DNA of 64,000 nucleotides from Aeromonas eucrenophila (GCF_000819865.1 NZ_CDDF01000005.1:808252-872251); one strand, 5' to 3'; counted from the first letter of the stretch, positions 17,602-27,426 are shown. Numbers and translations: made by a program. Notes: a model not told the origin generated them from the letters alone.

Positions 17602-20130
17602 ATGGGCCATGTGAAGCAAGATGCGATGCCGGTGATCCGCGAGTTGGCACAGTTCGATCGGCGCTCCGGCAACCTGCTGGAGCGGCTGGTGTTCAACCAT
17701 AGACCCCTGTTTATGCTGTTGATGACGCTGGCGACCCTGGTGTTTGGCTACATGGCGACGACTCGCCTGGCGCTGGCACCCAGCTTCGAGAAGATGATCC
17801 CCCAGAGCCAGCCCTACATCAAAAACTTCCTGGAGAACCGCAGCTCCCTGCGCGGCCTCGGCAACTCGGTGCGGGTGGTGGTGGAGAACACCCAGGGAGA
17901 CATCTTCGACCCCGACTACCTTGGCGTGCTCAAGCAGGTCAATGACGAGCTGTTTCTCACCGAAGGGGTCGACCGGGCCTGGATGAAATCCCTCTGGAGT
18001 CCGGCGGTGCGCTGGACCGAGGTGACAGAGGAGGGCTTCCAGGGCGGGCCCGTGATGCCCGATGCCTATCAGGGCAAGCCTGCCGACATCGAACAGCTGC
18101 GCCAGAACATCAACCGGGCCGGCATCGTCGGCAGCCTGGTGGCGAGCGACTTCAAGTCCACCATGTTGATAGTGCCCCTGCTGGACAAGGCATCGGCCAC
18201 CGGCAAGCCCCTTAATTATCACGAGTTCTCCCAGCGCATCGAGCAACTGCGCAGCAAAATCGAGTTTGACGGCCATCCCCACCAGGCGGGGGAGGAGGGA
18301 ACCGGCAAATACAAGATCCGGGTCATCGGCTTTGCCAAGTTGGTCGGCGATCTCATCGATGGCCTCATCCAGGTAATCATGTTCTTCGCCCTGGCGGTGG
18401 TGACCTCGCTCCTCATCATCTTCCTCTACACCCGCTGCGTGCGCAGCACCTTGCTCGTGGTTGGATGCTCCCTGATCGCGGTGATCTGGCAGCTCGGCAT
18501 TGTCGCCTGGCTCGGCTACGCCATCGATCCCTACTCTGTGCTGGTGCCCTTCCTCATCTTCGCCATCGGGGTCTCCCACGCGGCCCAGAAGATGAACGGC
18601 ATCATGCAGGACATCGCCCGCGGCACTCATCGCCAGATCGCGGCCCGCTATACCTTCCGTCGCCTGTTCCTGGCCGGGGTCACGGCGCTGCTCGCCGATG
18701 CGGTGGGCTTCGCCGTGCTGATGCTGATCGACATTCCCGTCATCCAGGATCTCGCCATCACCGCCAGCATCGGGGTGGCCGTGCTGATCTTCACCTCCCT
18801 GCTGCTGATGCCGGTGGCCCTCTCCTATGTGGGCGTCGGTCGTAAGGCGGCCGAGCGGGCCCTGCGGATGGAGAACAATGCCGCCGCCCACAAGGGCTTC
18901 GGCAGGCTCTGGGATCTGCTGGACTGCTGCACCGAGCGCAAGTGGTCGACTCTGGTGGTGGCGCTGGGTCTGGCCATGGGGATCGGCGGCTACCTGATGA
19001 GCCTGAACCTCAAGGTCGGCGATCTGGACAGCGGCGCACCCGAGCTGCGCGCCGATTCCCGCTACAACAAGGACAACGGTTACATCACCAGCCACTATGC
19101 GCTCTCGAGCGACCTGTTCGCGGTGATGATCAAGACGGCGCCGGAAGGCTGCCTCGACTACAAGACCCTGATCCTGGCGGACCGCCTGGGCTGGGAACTG
19201 CAGCAGCATCCCGGGGTGCAGGCCACCACCTCGCTGGTCAATGCGGTGCGCCAGATCACCGCCGGCACCTATGAGGGCAACCCCAAGCTCGCCAGCATCC
19301 AGCGCAACCAGAACGTGCTGAACTATGCAGCCCAGCAGGCCTCGGTCAACAGCCCGGAGCTGTTCAACACCGACTGCTCCCTGATGCCGGTGATCGCCTA
19401 CTTGAAGGATCACAAGGCCGAGACCCTGACTGGCGTGGTGGCCATCGCCGAGCAGTTTGCCCGTGACAACAGCACGGCGGATCGCCAGTTCCTGCTGGCC
19501 GCAGGCTCGGCGGGCATCGAGGCCGCCACCAACCTGGTGGTGCACGAGGCGAACCGCACCATGCTGCTCTACGTCTATCTGGCGGTGACCGTCTTCTGCC
19601 TCATCACTTTCCGCAGCTGGCGGGCGACCGTGGTGGCCCTGGTGCCCCTGATGCTCACCTCTGTGCTGTGCGAGGCGCTGATGGTCTTCATGGGGATAGG
19701 CGTCAAGGTGGCGACCCTGCCGGTGATCGCGCTCGGGGTCGGCATCGGCGTGGACTACGCGCTCTATCTGCTGAGCGTGCAGTTGCACTACCAGCGTCAG
19801 GGCCTCTCGCTGGTGGAGTCCTACCGCAACGCCGTGGCCTTCACCGGCCGGGTGGTGGGGCTGGTGGGGATCACCCTGGCCGCCGGTGTGGTGGGCTGGG
19901 CCTGGTCGCCCATCAAGTTCCAGGCGGATATGGGGATACTGCTCACCTTCATGTTCCTGTGGAACATGCTGGGGGCGCTGATCGGGGTGCCTGCGCTCTC
20001 CTATTTCCTGCTTCGGGATCCCAAGCAGGTTGTGGCTAAGGCGGAGGCAGAGGCGCCACACAACAACGGGGAGCAGAGCGCACCTCAGGAAAGCGTGGTG
20101 GCGAAACCCCTGTCGGTGGATGCCCGCTGA
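17602..20130 (+). CDS. RND-superfamily (MMPL-type) transporter
   Basis: 842-residue inner-membrane protein with two repeats. Each repeat has one transmembrane helix, a large periplasmic loop and a five-helix bundle (helices near residues 35-55, 250-420, 455-475 and 650-810). Segments GVSHAAQKMNGIM and GVGIGVDYALYLLS are typical of MMPL/SecDF-like members that move lipids, hopanoids or sterols rather than drugs. It needs no tripartite adaptor, and none is encoded nearby; the DUF1302/DUF1329/YCF48 proteins presumably take that part. A strong terminator follows 30 bases after the stop. Confidence 0.88.
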   Translation: MGHVKQDAMPVIRELAQFDRRSGNLLERLVFNHRPLFMLLMTLATLVFGYMATTRLALAPSFEKMIPQSQPYIKNFLENRSSLRGLGNSVRVVVENTQGDIFDPDYLGVLKQVNDELFLTEGVDRAWMKSLWSPAVRWTEVTEEGFQGGPVMPDAYQGKPADIEQLRQNINRAGIVGSLVASDFKSTMLIVPLLDKASATGKPLNYHEFSQRIEQLRSKIEFDGHPHQAGEEGTGKYKIRVIGFAKLVGDLIDGLIQVIMFFALAVVTSLLIIFLYTRCVRSTLLVVGCSLIAVIWQLGIVAWLGYAIDPYSVLVPFLIFAIGVSHAAQKMNGIMQDIARGTHRQIAARYTFRRLFLAGVTALLADAVGFAVLMLIDIPVIQDLAITASIGVAVLIFTSLLLMPVALSYVGVGRKAAERALRMENNAAAHKGFGRLWDLLDCCTERKWSTLVVALGLAMGIGGYLMSLNLKVGDLDSGAPELRADSRYNKDNGYITSHYALSSDLFAVMIKTAPEGCLDYKTLILADRLGWELQQHPGVQATTSLVNAVRQITAGTYEGNPKLASIQRNQNVLNYAAQQASVNSPELFNTDCSLMPVIAYLKDHKAETLTGVVAIAEQFARDNSTADRQFLLAAGSAGIEAATNLVVHEANRTMLLYVYLAVTVFCLITFRSWRATVVALVPLMLTSVLCEALMVFMGIGVKVATLPVIALGVGIGVDYALYLLSVQLHYQRQGLSLVESYRNAVAFTGRVVGLVGITLAAGVVGWAWSPIKFQADMGILLTFMFLWNMLGALIGVPALSYFLLRDPKQVVAKAEAEAPHNNGEQSAPQESVVAKPLSVDAR

Positions 20131-20159
20131 TGAACTGAGGGTTCGCTAACGGGAATGCA

Positions 20160-20192
20160 AGGAGGGAGGCACTGTGCCTCCCTCCTCTTTTT
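20160..20192 (+). terminator. Rho-independent terminator after the RND gene
   Basis: Twelve-base stem AGGAGGGAGGCA / TGCCTCCCTCCT with a 3-base loop, then TTTTT. Confidence 0.9.
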
Positions 20193-20297
20193 AGGGTTGA
20201 TAGTGCAGGGGAGGAAGGGAAATACGAGGAGGCATCGCGATGCCCCCTTGGCTCCGATGCCGAGGGCGAGTACGTGATGTCGGATGGGAGGGGAATA

Positions 20298-20327
20298 CAA
20301 AGAGGGAGGCCTAAGCCTCCCTCTTTG
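20298..20327. terminator. Hairpin 3' of the AraC-family gene
   Basis: Thirteen-base stem CAAAGAGGGAGGC / GCCTCCCTCTTTG with loop CTAA, 22 bases past the leftward AraC stop. The GGGAGGC core is the same as in the hairpins at 20160 and 45238. Confidence 0.75.
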
Positions 20328-20348
20328 TGTCTGGCGAAGGATGTGGGG

Positions 20349-21401
20349 TTAGCCGTAGGCCAGGCTGGTGCGTGCGCTCTGGGCCACTCGGGGCACTATC
20401 TTGTGGCGAGTGCGCCAGGTCGCGGGCGGCATGCCGAACTGGGCGTTGAACCAGCGGGTGAAGGAGCTCGGCATGGAGTAGCCCAGCATGTCGGCGATGT
20501 GGCCCAGCGAATAGCCGGAGTTTTGCAGGTAGCGCATCACCAGATCCCGGCGCACCTCGTTGATGAGCTCGCTGAAGGTGGCGCCGCTCTCCTCGAGATG
20601 GCGCTGCAGGGTGCGCACGTTCATGCCCAGGGTGCGGGCGATCTGCTCTATGGTGGCGCGCCCCATGGGCAGCAGCAGGTAGATGGCCTTGCGCACGTCG
20701 GTCAGCAGGGATTGCTGGGTCTCCACCATCAGGGTGTCGAGATACTGGCGTGCGTGGCGGGCCATGGCCTGGTTGGCCAGGGGGTTGGGGATGTCCAGAT
20801 CGGCGGAGTGGCAGACGATGCCGTTGAACTCGCTGCCAAATTCCAGCTTGCAGCCGAACAGGCGCTTGTGGATGGAGAGATCCGCCGGGGCGTCATGGGT
20901 GAAGTTGACGCTGATGGGATGCCAGTTAGCCCCTACCCCGACCTGGGCCGCGCAGAAGCGGAACATGACGCCGACCGCGAGCTCGGTGGCCTGGCGTGAC
21001 TGCATGGGGGCGTCCGTGATGATCTCCTCGCGGATGATGACCGCCTTGCCTGCCTCTTCGATGAAGATGGCCAGCGCATTGTTGAACAGGTGGATGTATT
21101 GCACCATCACCTGCAGGGCCTCACGCAGATTGGGCTGATAGCTGAGCAGCAGGCTGACCTCGCCAAAGTCCGACAGCTGGCGATGCTCCGCCATGCGCAG
21201 CCCCAGGCTCTGGCAGTCGCCGATGCGGGCCGAGAGTTCGAGCAGATTGACGATGGTGGCGACCGGGATGCGCTGATTGGGGACATCCAGAATGGAGGCG
21301 CTGAGTCCGGCTTGGGACAACAGGTTGGGGGTGTTCAGGCCCAGTTGGCGGGCGACGTCGAGATAATTGGTGAGGGTGGCGGCTCTGGCAAGGAGGGTCA
21401 T
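20349..21401 (-). CDS. AraC-family transcriptional regulator
   Basis: 350 residues. The N-terminal about 190 residues match the AraC-type ligand-binding domain found in regulators such as OruR (YLDVARQLGL, GEVSLLLSYQPNLREAL). The C-terminal part, about residues 240-335, is a double helix-turn-helix DNA-binding domain (IEQIARTLGMNVRTLQRHL and LGHIADMLGYSMPSSFTRWF). The ATG at 21401 gives the family-typical MTLLARAATLTNYLD start; an ATG nine codons upstream is a weaker choice. Placed at the end of the catabolic block and convergent with the RND operon, it is the best candidate to read the 39-base elements. Confidence 0.85.
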   Translation of the reverse strand: MTLLARAATLTNYLDVARQLGLNTPNLLSQAGLSASILDVPNQRIPVATIVNLLELSARIGDCQSLGLRMAEHRQLSDFGEVSLLLSYQPNLREALQVMVQYIHLFNNALAIFIEEAGKAVIIREEIITDAPMQSRQATELAVGVMFRFCAAQVGVGANWHPISVNFTHDAPADLSIHKRLFGCKLEFGSEFNGIVCHSADLDIPNPLANQAMARHARQYLDTLMVETQQSLLTDVRKAIYLLLPMGRATIEQIARTLGMNVRTLQRHLEESGATFSELINEVRRDLVMRYLQNSGYSLGHIADMLGYSMPSSFTRWFNAQFGMPPATWRTRHKIVPRVAQSARTSLAYG

Positions 21402-21753
21402 AATGCGGTTCCCATGGCGACAGCTCATCTGCTGGTTGTTAACCGTTTTTTATCATTTTGCTTACATCATGGAAAGGATTATTAATAGGTCTATTAGTCT
21501 AAGATGCTCAGCGGTATCACTGGATAACCCTGTGTTTCAGGCCCTTTCGCCGAGCTATTCGCCGCTTCTCCTTTGTCATCATAGGGTTGCATTTTTGTCA
21601 TTCGGCGGCTACGGGGCCATGACAAAGCGGTAGTGCCTCTGTCGCAAAAAGACAAGTCCATGGCACCCAAGGTAAAGCAGCCGGGCGCCGGGCATCTTAC
21701 TGTGATGCCCATATCACCCGGTCGTCGCCGGGTTGTCTGGAGAGGGGAGTGAG
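21402..21753. promoter_or_regulatory. Divergent promoter region, AraC gene / serine hydrolase gene
   Basis: 352 bases without a gene, A/T-rich near 21440-21500. TGTCAT occurs at 21574 and again 22 bases later at 21596, and its inverse ATGACA at 21619. These resemble the half-sites in the 39-base elements and may allow autoregulation by the AraC protein. Confidence 0.5.
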
Positions 21754-22320
21754 ATGAAGCAATGGCAGCCCAAGGCCACGGTGCTGATAGTGCCCGGCTT
21801 GCGCGAGCATGTGGCGGAGCACTGGCAGACGCTGCTCGCCGCCGAGCTGGACAAGGTGGTCACAGTGCCCCCCTTGACCGAAGACAAGCTCAATTGTCGG
21901 GCCAGGGTCGAGGCCATCGAGCAGGCGCTTGCCTCCATCGAGGGGCCGGTGATCCTGGTGGCCCACAGCGCCGGCGTGCTGATGACGGTGCACTGGGCTG
22001 CGCAGGCCAGCCGCCAGATCAAGGGTGCCCTGCTGGTGACGCCGCCGGATCTCGGCGCCAGCTGGCCAGCCCAGTACCCGAGCGCAGAGGCCATGCAGGC
22101 CGGTGGCTGGCATCCGCTGCCGCGCACCCGGCTGCCGTTCCCGAGCCTGGTGGTGATGAGCCAGAACGATCCCCTGGCAAGCTGTGAGGCGGTGCAGGCC
22201 ATGGCTGTCGACTGGGGGAGCGAGCTGGTCGATGCGGGGGCCGTGGGCCATCTCAACCCGGCCAGCGGCTTCGGTCCCTGGCCCCAGGCCCAGGCGCTGC
22301 TGGCGCGCCTCGATAGCTGA
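21754..22320 (+). CDS. RBBP9/YdeN-family alpha/beta hydrolase
   Basis: 188-residue small serine hydrolase with nucleophile S72 in AHSAG (a variant of GxSxG), acidic residue in SQNDPLAS and histidine in VGHLNPASGFGPW, the last being highly characteristic of RBBP9/YdeN proteins. No signal peptide, so cytoplasmic. The ATG at 21754 follows GGGGAG; seven extra codons upstream are unlikely. The acyl-CoA ligase starts 75 bases downstream, suggesting an esterase that frees an acid for CoA activation, though the family's natural substrates are poorly known. Confidence 0.82.
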   Translation: MKQWQPKATVLIVPGLREHVAEHWQTLLAAELDKVVTVPPLTEDKLNCRARVEAIEQALASIEGPVILVAHSAGVLMTVHWAAQASRQIKGALLVTPPDLGASWPAQYPSAEAMQAGGWHPLPRTRLPFPSLVVMSQNDPLASCEAVQAMAVDWGSELVDAGAVGHLNPASGFGPWPQAQALLARLDS

Positions 22321-22395
22321 ATATCTATTTCTTCAAGGGGACGGAGTTTCCCCGGCAGTCCACAGCTCTGTGAGCATGAATCGAAAGGAGTCCAT

Positions 22396-24054
22396 ATGGT
22401 GAAGACCCGGATCATACCGCCAGCGCAGGGAGCCCATGCCTATCCGCTGCTGATCAAGAGCCTGCTGCTGTCGGGGGGGCGTTACTATCCCGAGCAGGAG
22501 ATCGTCTACGCAGACAAGTTGCGCTATGACTATCGCACCCTCAATCAGCGCATCCACCGGCTGGCCAACCTGCTGACGGCGGCGGGGGTGGGTCCCGGCG
22601 ATACCGTCGCGCTGCTCGACTGGGACAGCCACCGCTCCCTCGAATGCTTCTTCGCGGTGCCCATGATCGGCGCCGTGCTGCACACGGTGAACGTGCGCTT
22701 CTCGCCGGAGCAGATTGCCTACACCATGCACCACGCCGAGGATCACCTGGTGCTGGTGCACGACGACTTCGTGCCGGTGCTGGAGTCCATCGCGGATCAG
22801 CTGCCCACGGTGCGCGGCTACATCCAGCTGACCGACGAGGTTGCCGCGGCGACCAGCCTGCCGGTGCTGGGGGAGTATGAGACGCTGCTGGCCGGGGCGG
22901 ATAGTCACTTCGATTTTCCCGACTTCGATGAAAACTCGGTGGCGACCCTGTTCTACACCACGGGCACCACGGGGGATCCCAAGGGGGTTTACTTCAGCCA
23001 CCGCCAACTGGTGCTGCATACCCTCAACGAACTGGGCACCCTGGCGGCCCATGCGGGGCAGTCGCTGCTGCAGTCCAATGATGTCTACATGCCCATCACC
23101 CCCATGTTCCACGTGCACGCCTGGGGTGTTCCCTACGTGGCGACCATGCTGGGGGTGAAGCAGGTCTATCCGGGGCGCTACGAGCCCAACAAGCTGGTGC
23201 GGCTCTATCGGGAAGAGGGGGTGACCTTCTCCCACTGCGTGCCGACCATATTGCAGATGATCCTCGACTGTGACGAGGCCAGGCAGGGCTCCTTCGACGG
23301 CTGGAAGATGCTGCTCGGGGGCAGTGCGCTGCCGCTAGGTCTCGCCACTCAGGCAAGCAACAAGGGCATTCTGGTGCATGCCGGCTACGGCATGTCGGAG
23401 ACCTGCCCGCTGCTGTGCGTGGTGCACCTCGGTGAGGCCGAGCTGGCGCTGCCCATGGAGGAGCAACTGCCCTTGCGGATCCGCACCGGCAAGCCCATCG
23501 GGCTGGTGGACCTGCGCATCATCGACGAGCAGGGCCGCGAGGTGGTGCACGATGGAGAGACCATGGGCGAGATAGTGGTGCGCGCACCCTGGCTGGCTCA
23601 GGGCTATCTGAAGGAGCCGGACAAGGGGGCCGAGCTCTGGCAGGGTGGCTGGTTGCACACCGGGGACATGGCCTCCATCACGCCGAATGGCACTGTGGAG
23701 ATCAAGGACCGCATCAAGGATGTGATCAAGACCGGGGGCGAGTGGATAAGCTCGCTGGCGCTGGAGAACCTTATCAGCGCGCACGGCGGAGTGCATTCGG
23801 TAGCCGTGGTGGGAGTACCTGACGAGCAGTGGGGAGAGCGCCCGCTGGCGCTGGTGGTGGGCAAGGAGGGGGAGTGCCTGGACAGTCAGGCCATCAAGAC
23901 GCACCTGCAAGGGTTTGTCGACAGCGGCCGCATCAACCGCTGGGCCATTCCGCGCCAGATCCGCATCGTCCAGGAGATCCCCAAGACCAGCGTCGGCAAG
24001 GTGAACAAGAAGCTTATTCGTGAGCAGGAGCTGAGTGCGCCGAGCAAAAACTGA
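22396..24054 (+). CDS. Medium/long-chain acyl-CoA synthetase (AMP-forming)
   Basis: 552-residue ANL-superfamily enzyme that adenylates a carboxylic acid and transfers it to CoA. The P-loop-like motif YTTGTTGDPKGV, the ATP-binding YGMSET, the hinge TGDMAS...IKDRIKD and the C-terminal lysine in SVGKVNKK are all present, so it looks active. It resembles FadD3/AlkK-type ligases of medium- or long-chain acids. AGGAG stands upstream of the start. The gene closes the catabolic block and is followed by a strong terminator. Confidence 0.9.
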   Translation: MVKTRIIPPAQGAHAYPLLIKSLLLSGGRYYPEQEIVYADKLRYDYRTLNQRIHRLANLLTAAGVGPGDTVALLDWDSHRSLECFFAVPMIGAVLHTVNVRFSPEQIAYTMHHAEDHLVLVHDDFVPVLESIADQLPTVRGYIQLTDEVAAATSLPVLGEYETLLAGADSHFDFPDFDENSVATLFYTTGTTGDPKGVYFSHRQLVLHTLNELGTLAAHAGQSLLQSNDVYMPITPMFHVHAWGVPYVATMLGVKQVYPGRYEPNKLVRLYREEGVTFSHCVPTILQMILDCDEARQGSFDGWKMLLGGSALPLGLATQASNKGILVHAGYGMSETCPLLCVVHLGEAELALPMEEQLPLRIRTGKPIGLVDLRIIDEQGREVVHDGETMGEIVVRAPWLAQGYLKEPDKGAELWQGGWLHTGDMASITPNGTVEIKDRIKDVIKTGGEWISSLALENLISAHGGVHSVAVVGVPDEQWGERPLALVVGKEGECLDSQAIKTHLQGFVDSGRINRWAIPRQIRIVQEIPKTSVGKVNKKLIREQELSAPSKN

Positions 24055-24077
24055 GCGCATCATCATAAAATCGCACA

Positions 24078-24122
24078 GCGGCCCCTCAGGCATCCTCATT
24101 GTCTGAGGGGCCGCGTTGCTTG
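24078..24122 (+). terminator. Terminator after the acyl-CoA ligase gene
   Basis: Twelve-base stem GCGGCCCCTCAG / CTGAGGGGCCGC with a 13-base loop, followed by a T-rich stretch. Confidence 0.75.
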
Positions 24123-24174
24123 GCCCCATGGGCTTGACTACGCTAGTTGAGTTATCACACAAGAGGCGTGCGTC

Positions 24175-25728
24175 ATGAATAAAACCCAGACTCATCTCGT
24201 GGATGAAGAGGTGGATTTTCCAGCAAATGAACAACTTGTCTCCACCACGGATCTGCAGGGAGTCATCACCTATGCCAATGATCACTTCTGCCGGGTCGCG
24301 GGATACAGCCGGGCCGAGATGATAGGCCAGCACCACAACATGGTGCGCCACTCCGACATGCCCAAGGCGGCCTTCGCCGATCTCTGGGGCAAGCTGAAAC
24401 AGGGCAAGCCCTGGCGCGGCATGGTGAAGAATCGCTGCAAGGATGGCCGCTACTACTGGGTGGATGCCTATGTCACCCCCATCTTCGAGCAGGGCCGGAT
24501 CAACGGCTACCAGTCGGTGCGCAACCGCGCCGAGCCCGAGATGAAGGCCATCGCCGCCCGCACCTACGCCAGGTTGAAGGCGGTGGAGCGAGGGGAGCGC
24601 AAGGCCGGTCTCTCCCTTGGTCACATGCGCCATGGGCTGGCCATCGTCGGGCTGATGTTGATGCTGGGGGCGGGGGCCTACTGGATGGGGGGCTGGGAAC
24701 CTCTGTTGATGTTGCTGCCACTGCTGTGGCTTGGCCTCATCTATCGCCACGAGATCATCACCACCCCCCGCTATCTGAGGCAATTGACCCGCGAGTATGA
24801 CAGCCTGACCCGGCTCATCTATTCCGGGGACGAGCCCAGCGCCATCGCCGATTTCCATATCAAGCTGCTGCAGGCCAGGATCCGGACAGTACTCGGGCGG
24901 GTCGACGATGCGACCCTCTCCCTGCAGGAGTTGGCCGTGCACCTTAAGACAGCGTCCAGCGAGGCGAGTGCCGACATCGCCGAGCAGGATATCCAGACCC
25001 AGCAGGTGGCGACCGCCATCACCGAGATGGCGGCGACGGCCCACGAAATCGCCCGCAACATTCAGGAGACGGACAACCAGATAGCCCAGGCCAAGGTGCA
25101 CTGCCAGCACACCAACCAGCAACTGGAGGACACCCAGCACAGGGTCACCGAGCTGGCCACCCAGGCCGAGCAGGCCTTCAGCGCGGCGGTGGCGCTGGCG
25201 GAGGAGTCCGACCGCATCGGGGTATTGATGAGCGAGATCCAGGGGATCGCGGATCAGACCAACCTGCTGGCCCTCAATGCGGCCATCGAGGCGGCGCGCG
25301 CCGGCGAGCAGGGGCGCGGCTTCGCGGTGGTGGCCGACGAGGTGCGCACCCTCTCCACTCGCACCCACAAGGCGACGGAGCAGATCCAGGGCAGCATAGG
25401 GCAGATCCAGCGCACCCTGAACGGCTGGAAGGGGATGATGCAGCAGAATCTGGATCAGACCCAATCCTGCGTGAGCCTGACCCGGCAGGGATCCGCGAGC
25501 CTGCATCAGGTGCTGGCGGAGATAGAGCAGGTGGTCGATCTCTCGACCCAGATCTCGGCGGCGGCGGAGCAGCAGCAGGCAGTGGTCGAAGACATCAGTC
25601 AGAACGTCAACGCCATCTCCCTGCACTCCCACACCAACAGCAGCAAGATGCAGGACATGGATGCGTCGAGCGACATCCTGCTCACCAAGGCGCGGCAGCT
25701 CAAATCCCTGGGACAGACCTTCGGTTAA
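24175..25728 (+). CDS. Aer-like PAS-domain methyl-accepting chemotaxis protein
   Basis: 517 residues. The N-terminal PAS domain (about 20-120) has the Aer-type segments [14 protein letters not shown] and [17 protein letters not shown] that bind FAD in the E. coli aerotaxis receptor. Two closely spaced membrane helices follow at about 150-190 with almost no periplasmic loop. The cytoplasmic signalling domain contains the hairpin tip [20 protein letters not shown]. It should report redox or oxygen state to CheA. It stands alone with its own terminator and no che genes nearby. Confidence 0.9.
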   Translation: MNKTQTHLVDEEVDFPANEQLVSTTDLQGVITYANDHFCRVAGYSRAEMIGQHHNMVRHSDMPKAAFADLWGKLKQGKPWRGMVKNRCKDGRYYWVDAYVTPIFEQGRINGYQSVRNRAEPEMKAIAARTYARLKAVERGERKAGLSLGHMRHGLAIVGLMLMLGAGAYWMGGWEPLLMLLPLLWLGLIYRHEIITTPRYLRQLTREYDSLTRLIYSGDEPSAIADFHIKLLQARIRTVLGRVDDATLSLQELAVHLKTASSEASADIAEQDIQTQQVATAITEMAATAHEIARNIQETDNQIAQAKVHCQHTNQQLEDTQHRVTELATQAEQAFSAAVALAEESDRIGVLMSEIQGIADQTNLLALNAAIEAARAGEQGRGFAVVADEVRTLSTRTHKATEQIQGSIGQIQRTLNGWKGMMQQNLDQTQSCVSLTRQGSASLHQVLAEIEQVVDLSTQISAAAEQQQAVVEDISQNVNAISLHSHTNSSKMQDMDASSDILLTKARQLKSLGQTFG

Positions 25729-25750
25729 TCGCCACCAAGACGCACATGCA

Positions 25751-25785
25751 ACGAGGCCACCCTGGGGTGGCCTCGTCGTTTCTTT
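25751..25785 (+). terminator. Terminator after the Aer-like gene
   Basis: Eleven-base stem ACGAGGCCACC / GGTGGCCTCGT with loop CTGG, then CGTTTCTTT. Confidence 0.8.
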
Positions 25786-25836
25786 GGGAGTGTGGATTGG
25801 CGGTATTGAGCTGGCTCGGGCGCTGCTAGCGCCTGG

Positions 25837-27426
25837 TCAACCGGATTGTTCCGCCAAGGCGGCGAAGCTGCTGCCCTTGTCATCATACATGGCCCTGTCC
25901 GCCTGGATGAGCCACTGCTCTGCGCTCCAGCCGCTCTGGTAGTGGCTGACCCCTATGCTGATCCCGATGTGCATGAGCTGGCCATCCACCTCGAACGGCG
26001 CCTCCATGGCGAGCCGGATCACCTCGGTCACATCCTGTGCCTGGCGGCAGCTGTAGTCGGGCAGCAGCAGGATGAATTCGTCCCCCGCCAGCCGGGCAAA
26101 GAAGCAGCGATGATCGATGGCATCGTCGATCCGCCTGGCCAGCTGGCAGAGGAGGGCATCCCCCTGGCTGTGGCCAAAGTTGTCATTGATCCGTTTGAAG
26201 TCATCGAGATCGCAAAACAGCAGGCAACCTGGCCTGGGGCTCTGGATCTGCCGCTCCAGTTGCTCCATCAGGCTGAGGCGGTTGGGCAGGCCGGTGAGGG
26301 GATCCTGGCGGGCCAGCTGCAATATCTCCTGCTCCCGCTGCTTGCGGAGGGCAACTTCCCGATTGAGCCGCTGGTTGCTGACGAACAGGTAGATGGCCAG
26401 CAGCAGGATGAGGGCGCCCACCCCCAGGCTCAGCAAGAACCAGGGGCGCCAGAATGTCCACTGCTCCGAGGGGGCCTGATAGAGGAAATCTGCCAGCGGT
26501 ATGGGCCCCGAGATGAGGCCTATCTCCGTCAGCTGCTGCATGATGTGGGCGAAGCGATCCGGGTTCATATACCCGATCTCCACATAGATCGGCTGTATCA
26601 TCTCCTTGCTCATCTGCAGCTCGTACTCCAGATGGGCCTGAGTGCGCTGGACGCCATACTCCCGGCGCAGCAGGTCGATGGCCTCGGCCGGGTGGGAGAG
26701 GGCGTAGCGCCACCCCTTCAGGCTGGCGGCCCGAAAGCGCTCGACCCGCTCCGGGTTGGCCTGCTCCTCGGCTTGGGTGGTAAACAGAATGTCGCTGTAA
26801 AAATCGATGCCGTAATTACGGGGGTTGATGATGGAGATCGGGATGCCGCGCTCTTCCAGATAGAAGGGCTCATTGCTGAGATAGGCGTTGAAGATATCGA
26901 TCTTGCCCGCGATCAGATCGTCGATATTGACCGAGGTGGGCACCGGGGTGAGTTCGCGCTCGTGCAGCCCCTGATAGTAGAGGGTGGCGAGCAGCTCGGC
27001 GTCCTGGTGGCCGGGAAACATCATGATCCGTTTGCCACGCATGTCCGCAACGGTGAGAATGCCGCTGTCGCGCCGGGCCAGGAAGATGGACGGCGAATGC
27101 TGATAGACGGAGGCGAGCGCCAGCAGCGGCTTGCCACTGGCGTAGCTGGTCAGCACCTCGGTGTTGCCGACCCCAAAGTCGGCGCGCCCGGCCAGCACCT
27201 CCTGCACCGGGCTTATCCCCTTGCCACCGGGTCTTATCTCGACGTCCAGTCCGGCATCGGCATAGAATCCCTTGGCCTTGGCCATGTGATAACCCACAAA
27301 CTGGGGTTGGTGCAGCCAGCGCAGCTGCAACACCACCCGTTCCGGCTCATGGGAACGGTCGCTTGCCAGGAGGGGAAAAGCATAACTGGCGCCAAGCAAT
27401 AGCAGCCAAAACAAGCATCTGTTCAT
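25837..27426 (-). CDS. Membrane diguanylate cyclase with NMT1/THI5-like periplasmic sensor domain
   Basis: 529 residues. A signal sequence (CLFWLLLLGASYAFPLLA) leads into a roughly 300-residue NMT1/THI5-like solute-binding domain (VVLQLRWLHQPQFVGYHMAK, DFGVGNTEVL), the fold used by transporters of thiamine precursors and similar small molecules. One transmembrane helix (about 335-355) joins it to a GGDEF domain whose signature reads AGDEF, a variant usually still active. It should make c-di-GMP in response to a periplasmic ligand. The start at 27426 is chosen for the signal peptide; an in-frame ATG 18 codons upstream is possible. Confidence 0.85.
   Translation of the reverse strand: MNRCLFWLLLLGASYAFPLLASDRSHEPERVVLQLRWLHQPQFVGYHMAKAKGFYADAGLDVEIRPGGKGISPVQEVLAGRADFGVGNTEVLTSYASGKPLLALASVYQHSPSIFLARRDSGILTVADMRGKRIMMFPGHQDAELLATLYYQGLHERELTPVPTSVNIDDLIAGKIDIFNAYLSNEPFYLEERGIPISIINPRNYGIDFYSDILFTTQAEEQANPERVERFRAASLKGWRYALSHPAEAIDLLRREYGVQRTQAHLEYELQMSKEMIQPIYVEIGYMNPDRFAHIMQQLTEIGLISGPIPLADFLYQAPSEQWTFWRPWFLLSLGVGALILLLAIYLFVSNQRLNREVALRKQREQEILQLARQDPLTGLPNRLSLMEQLERQIQSPRPGCLLFCDLDDFKRINDNFGHSQGDALLCQLARRIDDAIDHRCFFARLAGDEFILLLPDYSCRQAQDVTEVIRLAMEAPFEVDGQLMHIGISIGVSHYQSGWSAEQWLIQADRAMYDDKGSSFAALAEQSG

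Noticed and set aside
17554-20061. 835-codon minus-strand open frame opposite the RND gene
   Set aside because: Long antisense frames are common in GC-rich genes. The product is His/Gln/Asp-rich without a domain, whereas the plus frame encodes a clear RND transporter.
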